Assembly (NCBI GenBank): GCA_965242855.1
Contig: OZ251509.1
Coordinates: 2,542,001-2,606,000 of the forward strand
Reading direction: 5' to 3'
DNA from: WTGU01 sp965242855
GTDB lineage: Bacteria; Pseudomonadota; Alphaproteobacteria; UBA828
Length of the DNA stretch: 64,000 nt
In this document: one piece after another, positions 1-8,859 of the stretch
Position numbering within the stretch: position 1 is the first letter of the stretch
Layout: each line of letters opens with the position of its first letter
Made by a program: the position numbers and the translations under genes
The notes under the pieces: generated by a model
The model's database searches: none
What the model was told of the DNA's origin: nothing
The model's input: the letters and a program-made list of their open reading frames with translations, nothing else

Positions 1-36
1 GCGCGCCCGCGCGGGGCGCGAAAACATCTGACATGG

Positions 37-241
37 ATTCCCGCTTTCGCGGGAATGACGGGGGAGGAGGTAGGAGCGACGGGGAAGGAGGCGGGAAGGA
101 CGGGGAAGGAGGCGCCGCGTCTCCTCGCGTCGATGGCCTTCCTCGGACCGCCATTCCCCGCTTTCGCGGCGGCAGGCTCCGCGGGCGCGGGCCGTCGTCA
201 TTCCCGCCCTCTACATCCGTCATTCCCGCGCAAGCGGGAAT
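37..241. repeat. Paired dRS3-like palindromes bounding a dispersed repeat element
   Basis: Two 20-bp palindromes of the form ATTCCC-N8-GGGAAT lie at 37-56 and 222-241. A partial copy lies near 199-208. Between them, 124-146 is the reverse complement, with one mismatch, of 44835-44857, which is itself bracketed by the same palindromes. This gene-free start of the window (1-337) therefore holds a non-coding dispersed element rather than a gene. The ATTCCC-N8-GGGAAT shape matches the dRS3 repeats described in Neisseria, and similar repeats are widespread in proteobacteria. Mobility is inference. Confidence 0.75.
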
Positions 242-337
242 CCAGGCGGCGCCCCGGTTTGCAACCGTCCTGGTTTGCAACATGGCGCTTCGGGCGTGGC
301 GGGGGTATGGAACGGGCTCCCTCCCGCCGGAGCGCGC

Positions 338-3300
338 ATGGAGAACCTTTCCCGCGGCGGCCTGTTCGCCGACGACTTCCTGTGCGGCACCATCGCCGAA
401 TCGGCGGATTGGCAGGCGCTCGACGACGCGGCGCTCGACTCCCTCGAACGCGACCTCGGCGCGCTCCTCGCGTGCTTCCCCATCGAGGGCGCGCCCAACG
501 AGAGCCAGACCGAGGACGACCTGATCTGGCCCGTGCTCGCCTGCCTCGGCTGGACGCAGAGCCTGCGGCAGCAGAACCTGAGCGCCCGCGGCCGCGCCGA
601 CGTGCCGGACGGCCTGCTGTTCGCCGACGAAGAGGCGAAGGCCCGCGCCAACGCCCTGCCCGAGGAGTGGAAGCGCTACGGGCTGGGCGCGGCGCTGGTC
701 GAATCCAAGCGCTGGCGGCGCCCGCTCGACCGCCGCTCGGACAGGCGCGGCGAGGAGACCGCGCCCTCGACCCAGATGCTCCGCTACCTGCGGCGGGTGG
801 AGGACCTGACGGAAGGCAGCCTGCGCTGGGGCATCCTCACCAACGGCGCCTGCTGGCGGCTCTACTGGCAAGGCGCGCGCTCCGTCTCCGAGCAGTTCTT
901 CGAGCTCGATCTGGCGGCGCTCTTCGATCTGCCGGGCGCGCCGGGCGCGGTCGGCGACCTGCTCGCCCCCGCGCCGGAGGACCGCCGCCACTGGCTCAAG
1001 GTCTTCGCGCTGGTGTTCCGGCGCGCGGCCTTCCTGCCCGGCGCAGAAAGGCCGGCGAGCTTCCACCTTTACGCCATCGACGAAGGCCGCTTCCACGAGG
1101 AGCGCGTCGCCGGCGATCTCTCCGCCAAGGTGTTCGAGCGGGTCTTCCCGCAGCTCGCCCGCGCCATCGCCGCCGCCGCGCCGGACGCGCCGCTGGCGGA
1201 GGTGCGCGAGGCCGCGCTGATCCTGCTCTACCGCCTGCTCTTCATCCTCTACGCCGAGGACCGCGACCTGCTGCCCGTCCGCGACAGGCGCTACGACGAT
1301 TACGCCCTGCGCGAGAAGGTGCGCGGCGACGTCGGGCGGCGCATGGACGAGGGCGACGTCTTCTCCGAGAGCGCCGCCCGCTACTGGTCGGCGGTCGACG
1401 ATCTCTGCCGGGCCATCGACGCCGGCGACCCCTCCATCGGCCTGCCGCCCTACAACGGCGGCCTGTTCGACCGGGCCCGCACGCCGCTGCTCGGCCGCGT
1501 CCGGCTGGGCGATGCGGTCATGGCCGACGTCATCGACGCGCTCTCCTTCGAACGGACGGCGGACGGGCGCCGCAAGTACATCAACTACCGCGATCTCGGC
1601 GTCCGCCAGCTGGGCTCCGTTTACGAACGCCTGCTGGAGCGCGCGCTGGCGGCGGAGGGCGAAGGCGTCGTCGTCCGCCCCGACGTCTTCGCGCGCAAGG
1701 AGTCCGGCAGCTACTACACGCCGGACGATCTGGTCGGCCTGATCCTCGAGGAGACGCTGGGGCCGCTCGCCGCCGCGCCCATGGAGGCGTTCCGCGCCCG
1801 CGCCGAGACGCTGGCGAAGGATCGGCGCGACGCCGCGCCTCGCATCGCCGAATTGCGCAAGATCGATCCGGCCGAACGCCTGCTGGCGCTCAAGGTCTGC
1901 GACCCGGCCATGGGCTCCGGGCATTTCCTGGTCAACCTGGTGGACCGGCTCGCCGACCGGACCATCGCCGCCATGGCCGAAGCGGAGGCGGCGGTCGACT
2001 GGGGCGCATACCGTTCGCCGCTCGCCGACCGCATCGAGGCCATCCGCGACACCATCCGCGCCAACGCCGAGGCGCACGGCTGGAGCGTCGCGCCCGAACG
2101 CCTCGACGACCGCCACGTCGTGCGGCGCATGGTGCTCAAGCGCTGCGTCTTCGGCGTGGACAAGAACCCGATGGCGGTGGAGCTCGCCAAGGTCTCGCTC
2201 TGGCTGCACACCTTCACCGTCGGCGCGCCGCTCTCCTTCCTGGATCATCATCTGCGCTGCGGCGACAGCCTGTTCGGCGCCTGGGTGCGCGCCGGCGTCG
2301 ACAAGGCGGTCGAATACGGCACGCCGCTGCTGCTGCACGATTCGATCGCCCGCGCCGACGGCGCGGCGCGGGGCATGGCGGAGATCGAGGCGCTGACGGA
2401 CGCGGAGATCGCCGAGGCGCACCGCTCCGCCAAAACCTTCGCCGAGGTCGAAGCGAAGACCGGGCCGCTCGACCGGATTCTCGCCCTGGTCCACGCCTTC
2501 GACTGGCTCGGCCTGCGCGCGCCCGAAGACCGGACGGCGCTCCAATCCTTCTTCGCGGGCCGCTTCGGCGACCCCGTCGCCATCGCCGCCGGAACGGCGG
2601 ACCCGCTGCCGGAACGCGCCGAGGGCAGGCGCTTCGCCGAATTGCTGGACCGGGCGCGGGCGCTGGCCGCGGAGGAGCGCTTCCTGAACTGGCAGGTGGC
2701 CTTCCCCGGCGTCTGGTCGCGATGGGAGGGCGCCGAACCGCAAGGCGGCTTCGACGCCGTGATCGGCAACCCGCCCTGGGACAGGGTGAAGCTGCAACAG
2801 GTCGAGTGGTTCGCGGCCCGCCGCCCGGAGATCGCCCGCGCGCGGAGCGCCGCCGACCGCCGGCGCATGGTCGCCGCGCTGGAGAGGGGCCCGCGGGCCG
2901 AGGACCCGCGGGCCGAGGCCCCGCTCGCCCGCGATTTCGCGCGGGCCGGCGCGCGGGCGGCGGACAGGGCCCGCATGGCGCGGGCCTGCGGCGACTATCC
3001 GCTGCTCTCCGGCGGCGACGTGAACCTCTACAGCCTGTTCGTCGAGCGCGCCCTGGCGCTGGCGAAGCCGGAGGGCGTGGTCGGCCTGCTGGTGCCCTCC
3101 GGCATCGCCTCGGACAAGACCGCCGCCCGCTTCTTCAGAGGCGTGGCGACGGGAGGCCGGCTGCGGGCGCTCTACGATTTCGAGAACCGGCGCGCACGCC
3201 ACAAGGCGCCGCCGTTCTTCCCGGATGTGCACAACAGCTTCAAGTTCTGCGCCTTCGTCGCCGGGCGGGCGCCGGCGCCCGCGCCTGCGCGCTGCGCCTT

Positions 3301-4462
3301 CTTCCTGCAAGCCGTGACCGAAATCGAGGAGCCTGAGCGGCGCTTCCCGCTGGCGGCGGCGGATTTCGCCCGCGTCAACCCCAACACCGGCACCGCGCCC
3401 GTCTTCCGCAGCCGCCGCGACGCCGAACTGACCGTGGCCATCTACGGCCGCTTGCCGGTGCTGGTCGACCGCTCGGCAGGCAAGGAGGCGAAGGCGTGGC
3501 CGGTGCGCTACACGACCATGTTCCACATGGCCAACGACTCCGGCCTCTTCCGCACCCGCGCGCAGCTGGAGGAGGAGGAAGGCGCGTGGCCGGTCGGCGG
3601 CAACCGCTTCGCCAGCCCCGCCGGGGAATGGGCGCCGCTCTACGAAGGCAAGATGGTGCAAGCCTTCGACCACCGCGCCGCCGGCATCGTCGTGAAGGAA
3701 CGGAACCTGTTTCGCCCCGGCCAACAGGAAGCCGCCGAAGCCTCCCGGAAACGAAACCCCGCCTATTTCCCGACCCCCCGCTACTGGGTCATCGACGATC
3801 CCAAGCGATGGAATTGGAGCGACCGGTGGGTTGTCGCCTTCAAGGACATCACCGCCGCCACCAACATGCGCACCATGATCGCGGCAATCGTGCCACGCGC
3901 CGGAGCCGGACACACCCTTCCCTTGCTACCGCTGGAAGACGGCGCGACGGATCGGGCCTCTCTGGCTTGTTCGATCGTCGCGAACCTGAACGCCGTGGCG
4001 TTCGATTTCGTCGCCAGACAGAAGGTTCCGACGACACACTTCACCTGGTACGTTCTGGAGCAACTTCCCGTGGTCCCGCCCGCGCGCTACGAAGCCGTCC
4101 GCTTCGGGCCGAAGACGGCGGGCGCGATCGTCCGCGAATCGGTGCTGGAACTCACCTACACCGCCCACGACATGGCCCCCTTCGCCCGCGCCCTGGGCCA
4201 CGTGGACGACTCCGGCGCCCCGCCGCCGCCCTTCCCCTGGGACGAAGACCGCCGCCTGGCGCTGCGCGCCCGCCTCGACGCGCTCTTCTTCCACCTCTAC
4301 GGCGTGACCGATCGCGACGACGTGCGCCACGTCTATTCCACCTTCCCCATCGTCGAACGCCAGGAGCGCGCGGCGCACGGCCGCTACCGCTCCCGCGACC
4401 TCTGCCTCGCCTGGCTCAACGCCCTCGCCGCCGGCGCCCCGGACGCGGCGATCGAGGGGTGA
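338..4462 (+). CDS. Type IIG-like restriction endonuclease/N6-adenine methylase
   Basis: A predicted single-chain restriction-modification enzyme of about 1374 residues that would cut and N6-methylate DNA. N-terminal residues about 85-125 show a PD-(D/E)XK-like pattern, with Asp in PDGLLF (residue 91) followed by ESK (122-124). The methylase part has YYTP at 459, the SAM-binding DPAMGSGHFL at 522 and the catalytic NPPW at 811. A long C-terminal region without clear motifs probably holds target recognition. The ATG at 338 has GGAG just upstream. An in-frame TTG at 275 is possible but less likely. It is the first gene of a same-strand cluster with DUF262 and ATPase genes, which suggests a defence role. 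Cleavage activity and recognition site are unknown. It could alternatively act as a methylase only. Confidence 0.85.
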   Translation: MENLSRGGLFADDFLCGTIAESADWQALDDAALDSLERDLGALLACFPIEGAPNESQTEDDLIWPVLACLGWTQSLRQQNLSARGRADVPDGLLFADEEAKARANALPEEWKRYGLGAALVESKRWRRPLDRRSDRRGEETAPSTQMLRYLRRVEDLTEGSLRWGILTNGACWRLYWQGARSVSEQFFELDLAALFDLPGAPGAVGDLLAPAPEDRRHWLKVFALVFRRAAFLPGAERPASFHLYAIDEGRFHEERVAGDLSAKVFERVFPQLARAIAAAAPDAPLAEVREAALILLYRLLFILYAEDRDLLPVRDRRYDDYALREKVRGDVGRRMDEGDVFSESAARYWSAVDDLCRAIDAGDPSIGLPPYNGGLFDRARTPLLGRVRLGDAVMADVIDALSFERTADGRRKYINYRDLGVRQLGSVYERLLERALAAEGEGVVVRPDVFARKESGSYYTPDDLVGLILEETLGPLAAAPMEAFRARAETLAKDRRDAAPRIAELRKIDPAERLLALKVCDPAMGSGHFLVNLVDRLADRTIAAMAEAEAAVDWGAYRSPLADRIEAIRDTIRANAEAHGWSVAPERLDDRHVVRRMVLKRCVFGVDKNPMAVELAKVSLWLHTFTVGAPLSFLDHHLRCGDSLFGAWVRAGVDKAVEYGTPLLLHDSIARADGAARGMAEIEALTDAEIAEAHRSAKTFAEVEAKTGPLDRILALVHAFDWLGLRAPEDRTALQSFFAGRFGDPVAIAAGTADPLPERAEGRRFAELLDRARALAAEERFLNWQVAFPGVWSRWEGAEPQGGFDAVIGNPPWDRVKLQQVEWFAARRPEIARARSAADRRRMVAALERGPRAEDPRAEAPLARDFARAGARAADRARMARACGDYPLLSGGDVNLYSLFVERALALAKPEGVVGLLVPSGIASDKTAARFFRGVATGGRLRALYDFENRRARHKAPPFFPDVHNSFKFCAFVAGRAPAPAPARCAFFLQAVTEIEEPERRFPLAAADFARVNPNTGTAPVFRSRRDAELTVAIYGRLPVLVDRSAGKEAKAWPVRYTTMFHMANDSGLFRTRAQLEEEEGAWPVGGNRFASPAGEWAPLYEGKMVQAFDHRAAGIVVKERNLFRPGQQEAAEASRKRNPAYFPTPRYWVIDDPKRWNWSDRWVVAFKDITAATNMRTMIAAIVPRAGAGHTLPLLPLEDGATDRASLACSIVANLNAVAFDFVARQKVPTTHFTWYVLEQLPVVPPARYEAVRFGPKTAGAIVRESVLELTYTAHDMAPFARALGHVDDSGAPPPPFPWDEDRRLALRARLDALFFHLYGVTDRDDVRHVYSTFPIVERQERAAHGRYRSRDLCLAWLNALAAGAPDAAIEG

Positions 4463-4587
4463 CGGGCCGCGCCGGCCGGGAAGCGAGATTTGACTTCCGA
4501 TTCGCCGTGTGATGGACTGAGAACGTCCGCGCCGCGCGCCATCGGCCACCGTCAGCGCGGACGCTTCCTTCCGGTGGAGGCCAGACG

Positions 4588-5694
4588 GTGAGCGCGCACG
4601 AGACGACAGGGGGCGGCGCCCCGTCGGAGGAAATCGAGGACCTGGATCCCGAGAGCGGATCGTGGGGCGAGTATCCCATCGACGAGCTTCTGATCCGGCA
4701 GGAAAACCGGACGATCCACGGCGTCATGCGGCGGATCGACCGGGACGCCTACATCCTGGATCCCGATTTCCAGCGTGAATTTCTCTGGGACGACGCCAAA
4801 CAGAGCAAGCTGATCGAATCCGTCATCATGCGTATTCCGCTGCCGGTGTTCTACATGGCGGAGGACGAAGAAGGGCGGATGGTGGTGGTGGACGGTTTGC
4901 AACGCCTGTCCACGTTTCGGCGGTTCGTGAAGGACGAATTGCCGTTGCGTCTTCCGGATCGACACGAACTGAATCAGAAACGATTCTCGGATTTACCGCC
5001 CAAGCTCAAGAACCGCGTCGAGGATTGCAACCTCACGTTCTACATCATCGACTCGAAGGCACCGGAGCGCGCCCGCCTGGATATCTTCGAACGGGTGAAC
5101 GGCGGTGTGCCGCTCACGAGGCAGCAGATGCGCAATTGCCTGTTCATGGGCGCGGCAACCAAGTTTCTCAAGGAGGAATCGCAAACCGAAATTTTCATAC
5201 TGTCGACCGGTAGAAGCCTGGACAGTAAGACCATGCGCGACCGGGAGTTCGTCAACCGCTTTTGCGCCTTTCGACTTCTTGATCTCGACGACTATAGCGG
5301 CTACATGGATGATTTTCTCGCCAAATGCCTGCGTTGTATGAACGAAATGGACGAAACCGGACTCTCTCGGCTGTCCGGGCAATTCCGCCGAAGCCTCGCC
5401 AGCAATCACAGGCTATTTGGACGACACGCCTTCAGGAGATCCAGGGAGCCTGACCGGCGCAGCTTTCTCAACGCCTCGTTCTGGGACGTGATGTCCACCG
5501 GCCTGTGCCGGTACACCCAGGACCGGGTCGAAGCGCGCGCCGACGATCTTCGCGATGCCGTCCACCGGCTTCTCGACGACGAGGAGTTCAACACCGCAAT
5601 CACCTACAGCCCCAACGACTCCAGGAAGGTGAAGCATCGCTTTCAGATGGCCCGAAACATGTTCGAGGAGATCTTGGGTGCTCACACGGATTGA
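4588..5694 (+). CDS. DUF262 (GmrS/ParB-like) protein
   Basis: A 368-residue protein with an N-terminal DUF262 domain, the ParB/sulfiredoxin-like NTPase fold also found in the GmrSD and SspE/BrxU nucleases. Visible hallmarks are DPDFQREFLWD (about residues 52-62), the run ending IPLPVFYM, and DGLQRLSTF, a variant of the family DGQQR motif in which Leu replaces the first Gln. The C-terminal half is helical-looking and has no obvious HNH motif, so it is unlikely to be a complete GmrSD enzyme. The GTG start at 4588 has GGAGG seven bases upstream. Its 3' end overlaps the next gene by 17 bases, so the two are probably translated together. In defence loci DUF262 proteins usually sense or cut modified DNA; here that role is inferred. 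Confidence 0.85.
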   Translation: MSAHETTGGGAPSEEIEDLDPESGSWGEYPIDELLIRQENRTIHGVMRRIDRDAYILDPDFQREFLWDDAKQSKLIESVIMRIPLPVFYMAEDEEGRMVVVDGLQRLSTFRRFVKDELPLRLPDRHELNQKRFSDLPPKLKNRVEDCNLTFYIIDSKAPERARLDIFERVNGGVPLTRQQMRNCLFMGAATKFLKEESQTEIFILSTGRSLDSKTMRDREFVNRFCAFRLLDLDDYSGYMDDFLAKCLRCMNEMDETGLSRLSGQFRRSLASNHRLFGRHAFRRSREPDRRSFLNASFWDVMSTGLCRYTQDRVEARADDLRDAVHRLLDDEEFNTAITYSPNDSRKVKHRFQMARNMFEEILGAHTD

Positions 5695-6820
5695 TCTTCG
5701 ACATTTCAAGTGTTTCGGCGAATTGAAGCTGCCCCTTCGACCGCTCACGCTTCTTTCCGGCACCAATGCTTCGGGGAAATCGACGGTTTTGCAGGGGCTG
5801 GCGCTTATTCACCAGACGATGCGGGAACATGAATGGTCGCCGCGGCTGATGCTGAACGGCACGGCCGTCCGCCTCGGCACCGTCGCCGACGTGATCGATC
5901 AAGTCCAGGGGCGCCGCGAATGCGAAATCGGCCTGCTGGATGGCGATACGGTCTTTCGATGGACGTTTACGGGTGAACGCGAAGACATGTCGATGGACGT
6001 CGCCCGCCTCGTCGCCGCCGACACCGAGCATGACCGTCCGACCGGTCTTCGCCACTTGTTGCCACCTCCGCACGAGGATGGCCGGTTGGCGCAACGGCTT
6101 CGGACGCTGACCTACCTGACGGCGGAACGGCTGGGTCCGCGCGAAACTTATCCTTTGGAAGATCCGCAAGGCGCGCCGGTCGTCGGCTCGCGAGGAGAGC
6201 ATACCGTCAGCGTTCTCCATGCCGGCCGCGACGCCGACGTGCCGGACCGCCTGCGGCTTCCGGACATGCCCGGCACCCGGTTGCGACAGGTCGAGGCGCG
6301 GATGGCCCGGTTCTTCCCCGGTTGTGGACTGGAGGTCAGGGAAGTCGTCGGCGCCAATGCGGCGATGTTGGGGCTTCGCACGTCCAGCGATATGGATTTC
6401 CACCGCCCGGCTCACACCGGCTTCGGCCTCACCCAGGTGCTTCCCATCGTCGTCGCGGCCTTGTCCGCGGACCAGGACGGCCTGCTGCTGATCGAGAACC
6501 CGGAAGTGCATCTCCACCCCGCCGGACAGGCGGCGATGGGGAAGTTCCTGGCCGAAGTCGCGGCGGCCGGCGTTCAGGTTCTTCTTGAGACGCACAGCGA
6601 CCACGTCCTGAACGGCATTCGCCGGGCGGTCAAAGACGAGACGCTGTCCGCCGGCGCCGCCGCGGTGCATTTCTTCCGGCCGTATCGCGACGACGGCCGG
6701 GGCGGCGTGGCCCAAGCGCAGAGCCTGGCCCTGGACGAGGCCGGCAACGTCGACTCCTGGCCCGACGGATTCTTCGACCAGTTCGACAAGGACATGAACT
6801 ACTTCGCCGGCTGGAGTTGA
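5678..6820 (+). CDS. AAA/OLD-like ATPase with DUF3696-type C-terminus
   Basis: A 380-residue ABC/SMC-type ATPase. Walker A is GTNASGKST at residues 28-36, following a typical KCF-x-LKLPLRPLTLLSG start. FGLTQVLP in the C-terminal half is a signature-like segment, Walker B is LLLIENPEVHLHP (Glu at 273), and ETHSDHVLNGIRRAV is the switch/H-loop segment. The end, with WPDGFFDQF, resembles DUF3696 proteins. There is no TOPRIM or other nuclease domain, so an effector would have to be supplied by the DUF262 or downstream protein. The start is a GTG inside the DUF262 gene with GAGGAG upstream. The next gene begins two bases after the stop. A defence function is inferred from the neighbourhood. Confidence 0.85.
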   Translation: MLTRIDLRHFKCFGELKLPLRPLTLLSGTNASGKSTVLQGLALIHQTMREHEWSPRLMLNGTAVRLGTVADVIDQVQGRRECEIGLLDGDTVFRWTFTGEREDMSMDVARLVAADTEHDRPTGLRHLLPPPHEDGRLAQRLRTLTYLTAERLGPRETYPLEDPQGAPVVGSRGEHTVSVLHAGRDADVPDRLRLPDMPGTRLRQVEARMARFFPGCGLEVREVVGANAAMLGLRTSSDMDFHRPAHTGFGLTQVLPIVVAALSADQDGLLLIENPEVHLHPAGQAAMGKFLAEVAAAGVQVLLETHSDHVLNGIRRAVKDETLSAGAAAVHFFRPYRDDGRGGVAQAQSLALDEAGNVDSWPDGFFDQFDKDMNYFAGWS

Positions 6821-6821
6821 C

Positions 6822-7781
6822 GTGGAGCTTTTCGTCAACGACAAGTCGATCCACGGGCAATTCCACGACCTGCAATCGTTTCGCGGCGCTTTCGGCAGGC
6901 TGATGGTGCTGCACGCGGCCGCCCGGCGCCACGAGCGTGATATTCATTGCCCCCGCGCGCTGTTGGCCGTCGAACCGTTGCCGGGCGTTTCGATGCAGCA
7001 GACGATCGGGCATCTGTCGGAAAGCGAACGCCGTTCCGCGATGCGCTGGCTGACGCAAGGCGGTCCGTTCTGGGACGATCTGCGCCGGCATGGGCCCGAC
7101 GACTGGCTGGAGTGTCGAGGCGACGTCGTCACCGACTCCGCCGTCGGCGAAGCCGCGTACCGGAAACTTCACGGCGTCGAATGCGGTCTCGTCAGTGTCG
7201 TCCCTTCCGACTGGGACTTCTCGCCCGTGGAGGTGGCGTGGCAGCGGGAGGCCGAGGGACTGGCTGATCGACGGACGGACCTCGAAAACTGGCGCGACCC
7301 CGCCGCCTTGGAAAACGGGCTGCGCGCCGCGGCGCCGCCGGTCCAATCGTGGGGAGATTTGCGGAACGTCTCGGTGCGCCGTTTCACGCGCCTGACCTTC
7401 GCCGACGACGCCTTCCAACCCCTCGACGGGACTCCGTTCTCCGCGAGCGCGTCGGAGCGCATCGTGGTGCTGCTGGACATCCTGGACCGTCTTGCGCGGG
7501 CGTTCGATCCATCCGGCAAGCGGACGCCAGAAGGAAACCGCCTCCATCAGGACCACTTCAGGGGCCGCAACGCACTGTTTTCCGATTCGTCCCCCACGGA
7601 GAGGCACGATTTCCGCAACGAATTGACGTTCCCCGATCCCGGTGGTTCCGGTAGTTCCTTGTTCTGCCCGTGGCACGGCAAGGTACGAAGATCGGTCTTG
7701 CGCCTGCACTTCTCGTGGTCGTTTCGCTCCGGAGAGCCGGTCTGCATCGTCTACGTTGGGCCGAAGATCACTCGCCGCTGA
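6822..7781 (+). CDS. Unassigned partner of the DUF262/DUF3696 pair
   Basis: A protein of 319 residues, starting at GTG 6822 immediately after the ATPase gene, so it almost certainly belongs to the same transcript. I cannot assign a domain with confidence. The most conserved-looking part is the C-terminus, which has SLFCPWHGKV followed by LRLHFSW and ending VCIVYVGPKITRR. An Asp/His/Cys/Trp-rich block of this kind could be a catalytic or nucleic-acid-contacting region. There is no signal peptide, membrane segment or P-loop. From position alone it is the candidate effector or regulator of the three-gene set. Nothing in the sequence proves that. Confidence 0.75.
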   Translation: MELFVNDKSIHGQFHDLQSFRGAFGRLMVLHAAARRHERDIHCPRALLAVEPLPGVSMQQTIGHLSESERRSAMRWLTQGGPFWDDLRRHGPDDWLECRGDVVTDSAVGEAAYRKLHGVECGLVSVVPSDWDFSPVEVAWQREAEGLADRRTDLENWRDPAALENGLRAAAPPVQSWGDLRNVSVRRFTRLTFADDAFQPLDGTPFSASASERIVVLLDILDRLARAFDPSGKRTPEGNRLHQDHFRGRNALFSDSSPTERHDFRNELTFPDPGGSGSSLFCPWHGKVRRSVLRLHFSWSFRSGEPVCIVYVGPKITRR

Positions 7782-7860
7782 GGTCGAAGCGGCCCTCACC
7801 ACGCCTTGCCGGGCGGGGGCGGGGCGCACACAATCGGGCGCAGGGAAACCGGCTCCGCCC

Positions 7861-8859
7861 ATGCTGACCTTCCTCGTCCGGCGCCTGCTGATCATGATCC
7901 CGACGCTGCTCGCGATCAGCATCCTCGTCTTCATCATCATCCAGCTGCCGCCCGGCGACTATCTCAGCGTCCACATCGCCGAGCTCGAGGCCCAGGGCGA
8001 AGGCGCGAACGCCGAGAAGATCGAGTTCCTGCGCCGGCAGTACGGCCTCGACCGCCCCCTGGTCGAGCAATACGGCATCTGGCTGTTCGGCCTGCTCCAG
8101 GGGGACATGGGCTATTCCTTCGAATACAACCTGCCGGTGAACGAGGTGGTCGAGGACCGCCTGCTGCTCACCTTCATCGTCTCCTTCGTGACGATCCTCT
8201 TCACCTGGGCGGTGTCCTTCCCCATCGGCGTCTATTCGGCGACCCATCAGTACAGCTGGGGCGACCACGGGCTCACCTTCCTCGGCTTCCTGGGCCTGGC
8301 GACGCCGAACTTCCTGCTCGCCCTCGTCCTCCTCTACGTCGCCAACGTCGCCTTCGGCACCTCCATCGGCGGCCTGATGGACCCGGAATATCTGGGCCAG
8401 CCCTGGAGCGGCGGCAAGCTGCTCTCGGTGCTCGAACATCTGTGGGTGCCGGTGGTGGTGATCGGCACCTCCGGCACCGCCGGCATGATTCGCCGGCTGC
8501 GCGCCAACCTGCTGGACGAGTTGCAGAAGCAATACGTCGTCACGGCGCGGGCGAAGGGGCTGCCGCCCGGACGGCTGCTGTTCAAATACCCGCTGCGCAT
8601 GGCGCTCAACCCGTTCATCGGCGACATCGGCAACCTGCTGCCGCAGGTGATCTCCGGCGCGGCGATCGTCTCCGTCGTGCTGTCCCTGCCGACTACCGGG
8701 CCGATGCTGCTGGACGCGCTGCGCACGCAAGACATGTATCTCGCGGGCTCGTTCCTGATGTTCCTGGCCTTCCTGACGGTGATCGGCGTCTTCGTCTCCG
8801 ACATCGCGCTGGCCGCCCTCGACCCGCGCATCCGGCTGAGCGGCGGCGTGACCCGATGA
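7861..8859 (+). CDS. Dipeptide/oligopeptide-type ABC transporter permease (DppB-like)
   Basis: A 332-residue inner-membrane permease of the DppB/OppB family. It starts with FLVRRLLIMIPTLLAISILVF, has the family-typical GLDRPLVEQY segment, about six hydrophobic helices, and an EAA-like cytoplasmic loop (YVVTARAKGLP then LRMALNPF) that contacts the ATPase. The ATG at 7861 fits the family N-terminus, and in-frame extensions upstream are not conserved-looking. Its stop overlaps the next permease start (ATGA). No binding protein or ATPase gene is adjacent, so this is only part of an importer. The substrate is unknown. Confidence 0.92.
   Translation: MLTFLVRRLLIMIPTLLAISILVFIIIQLPPGDYLSVHIAELEAQGEGANAEKIEFLRRQYGLDRPLVEQYGIWLFGLLQGDMGYSFEYNLPVNEVVEDRLLLTFIVSFVTILFTWAVSFPIGVYSATHQYSWGDHGLTFLGFLGLATPNFLLALVLLYVANVAFGTSIGGLMDPEYLGQPWSGGKLLSVLEHLWVPVVVIGTSGTAGMIRRLRANLLDELQKQYVVTARAKGLPPGRLLFKYPLRMALNPFIGDIGNLLPQVISGAAIVSVVLSLPTTGPMLLDALRTQDMYLAGSFLMFLAFLTVIGVFVSDIALAALDPRIRLSGGVTR

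Noticed and set aside
4490..4518. A TTGACT box before the DUF262 gene
   Set aside because: No acceptable -10 lies at the right distance, so no promoter was called. Readthrough from the methylase gene is equally likely.
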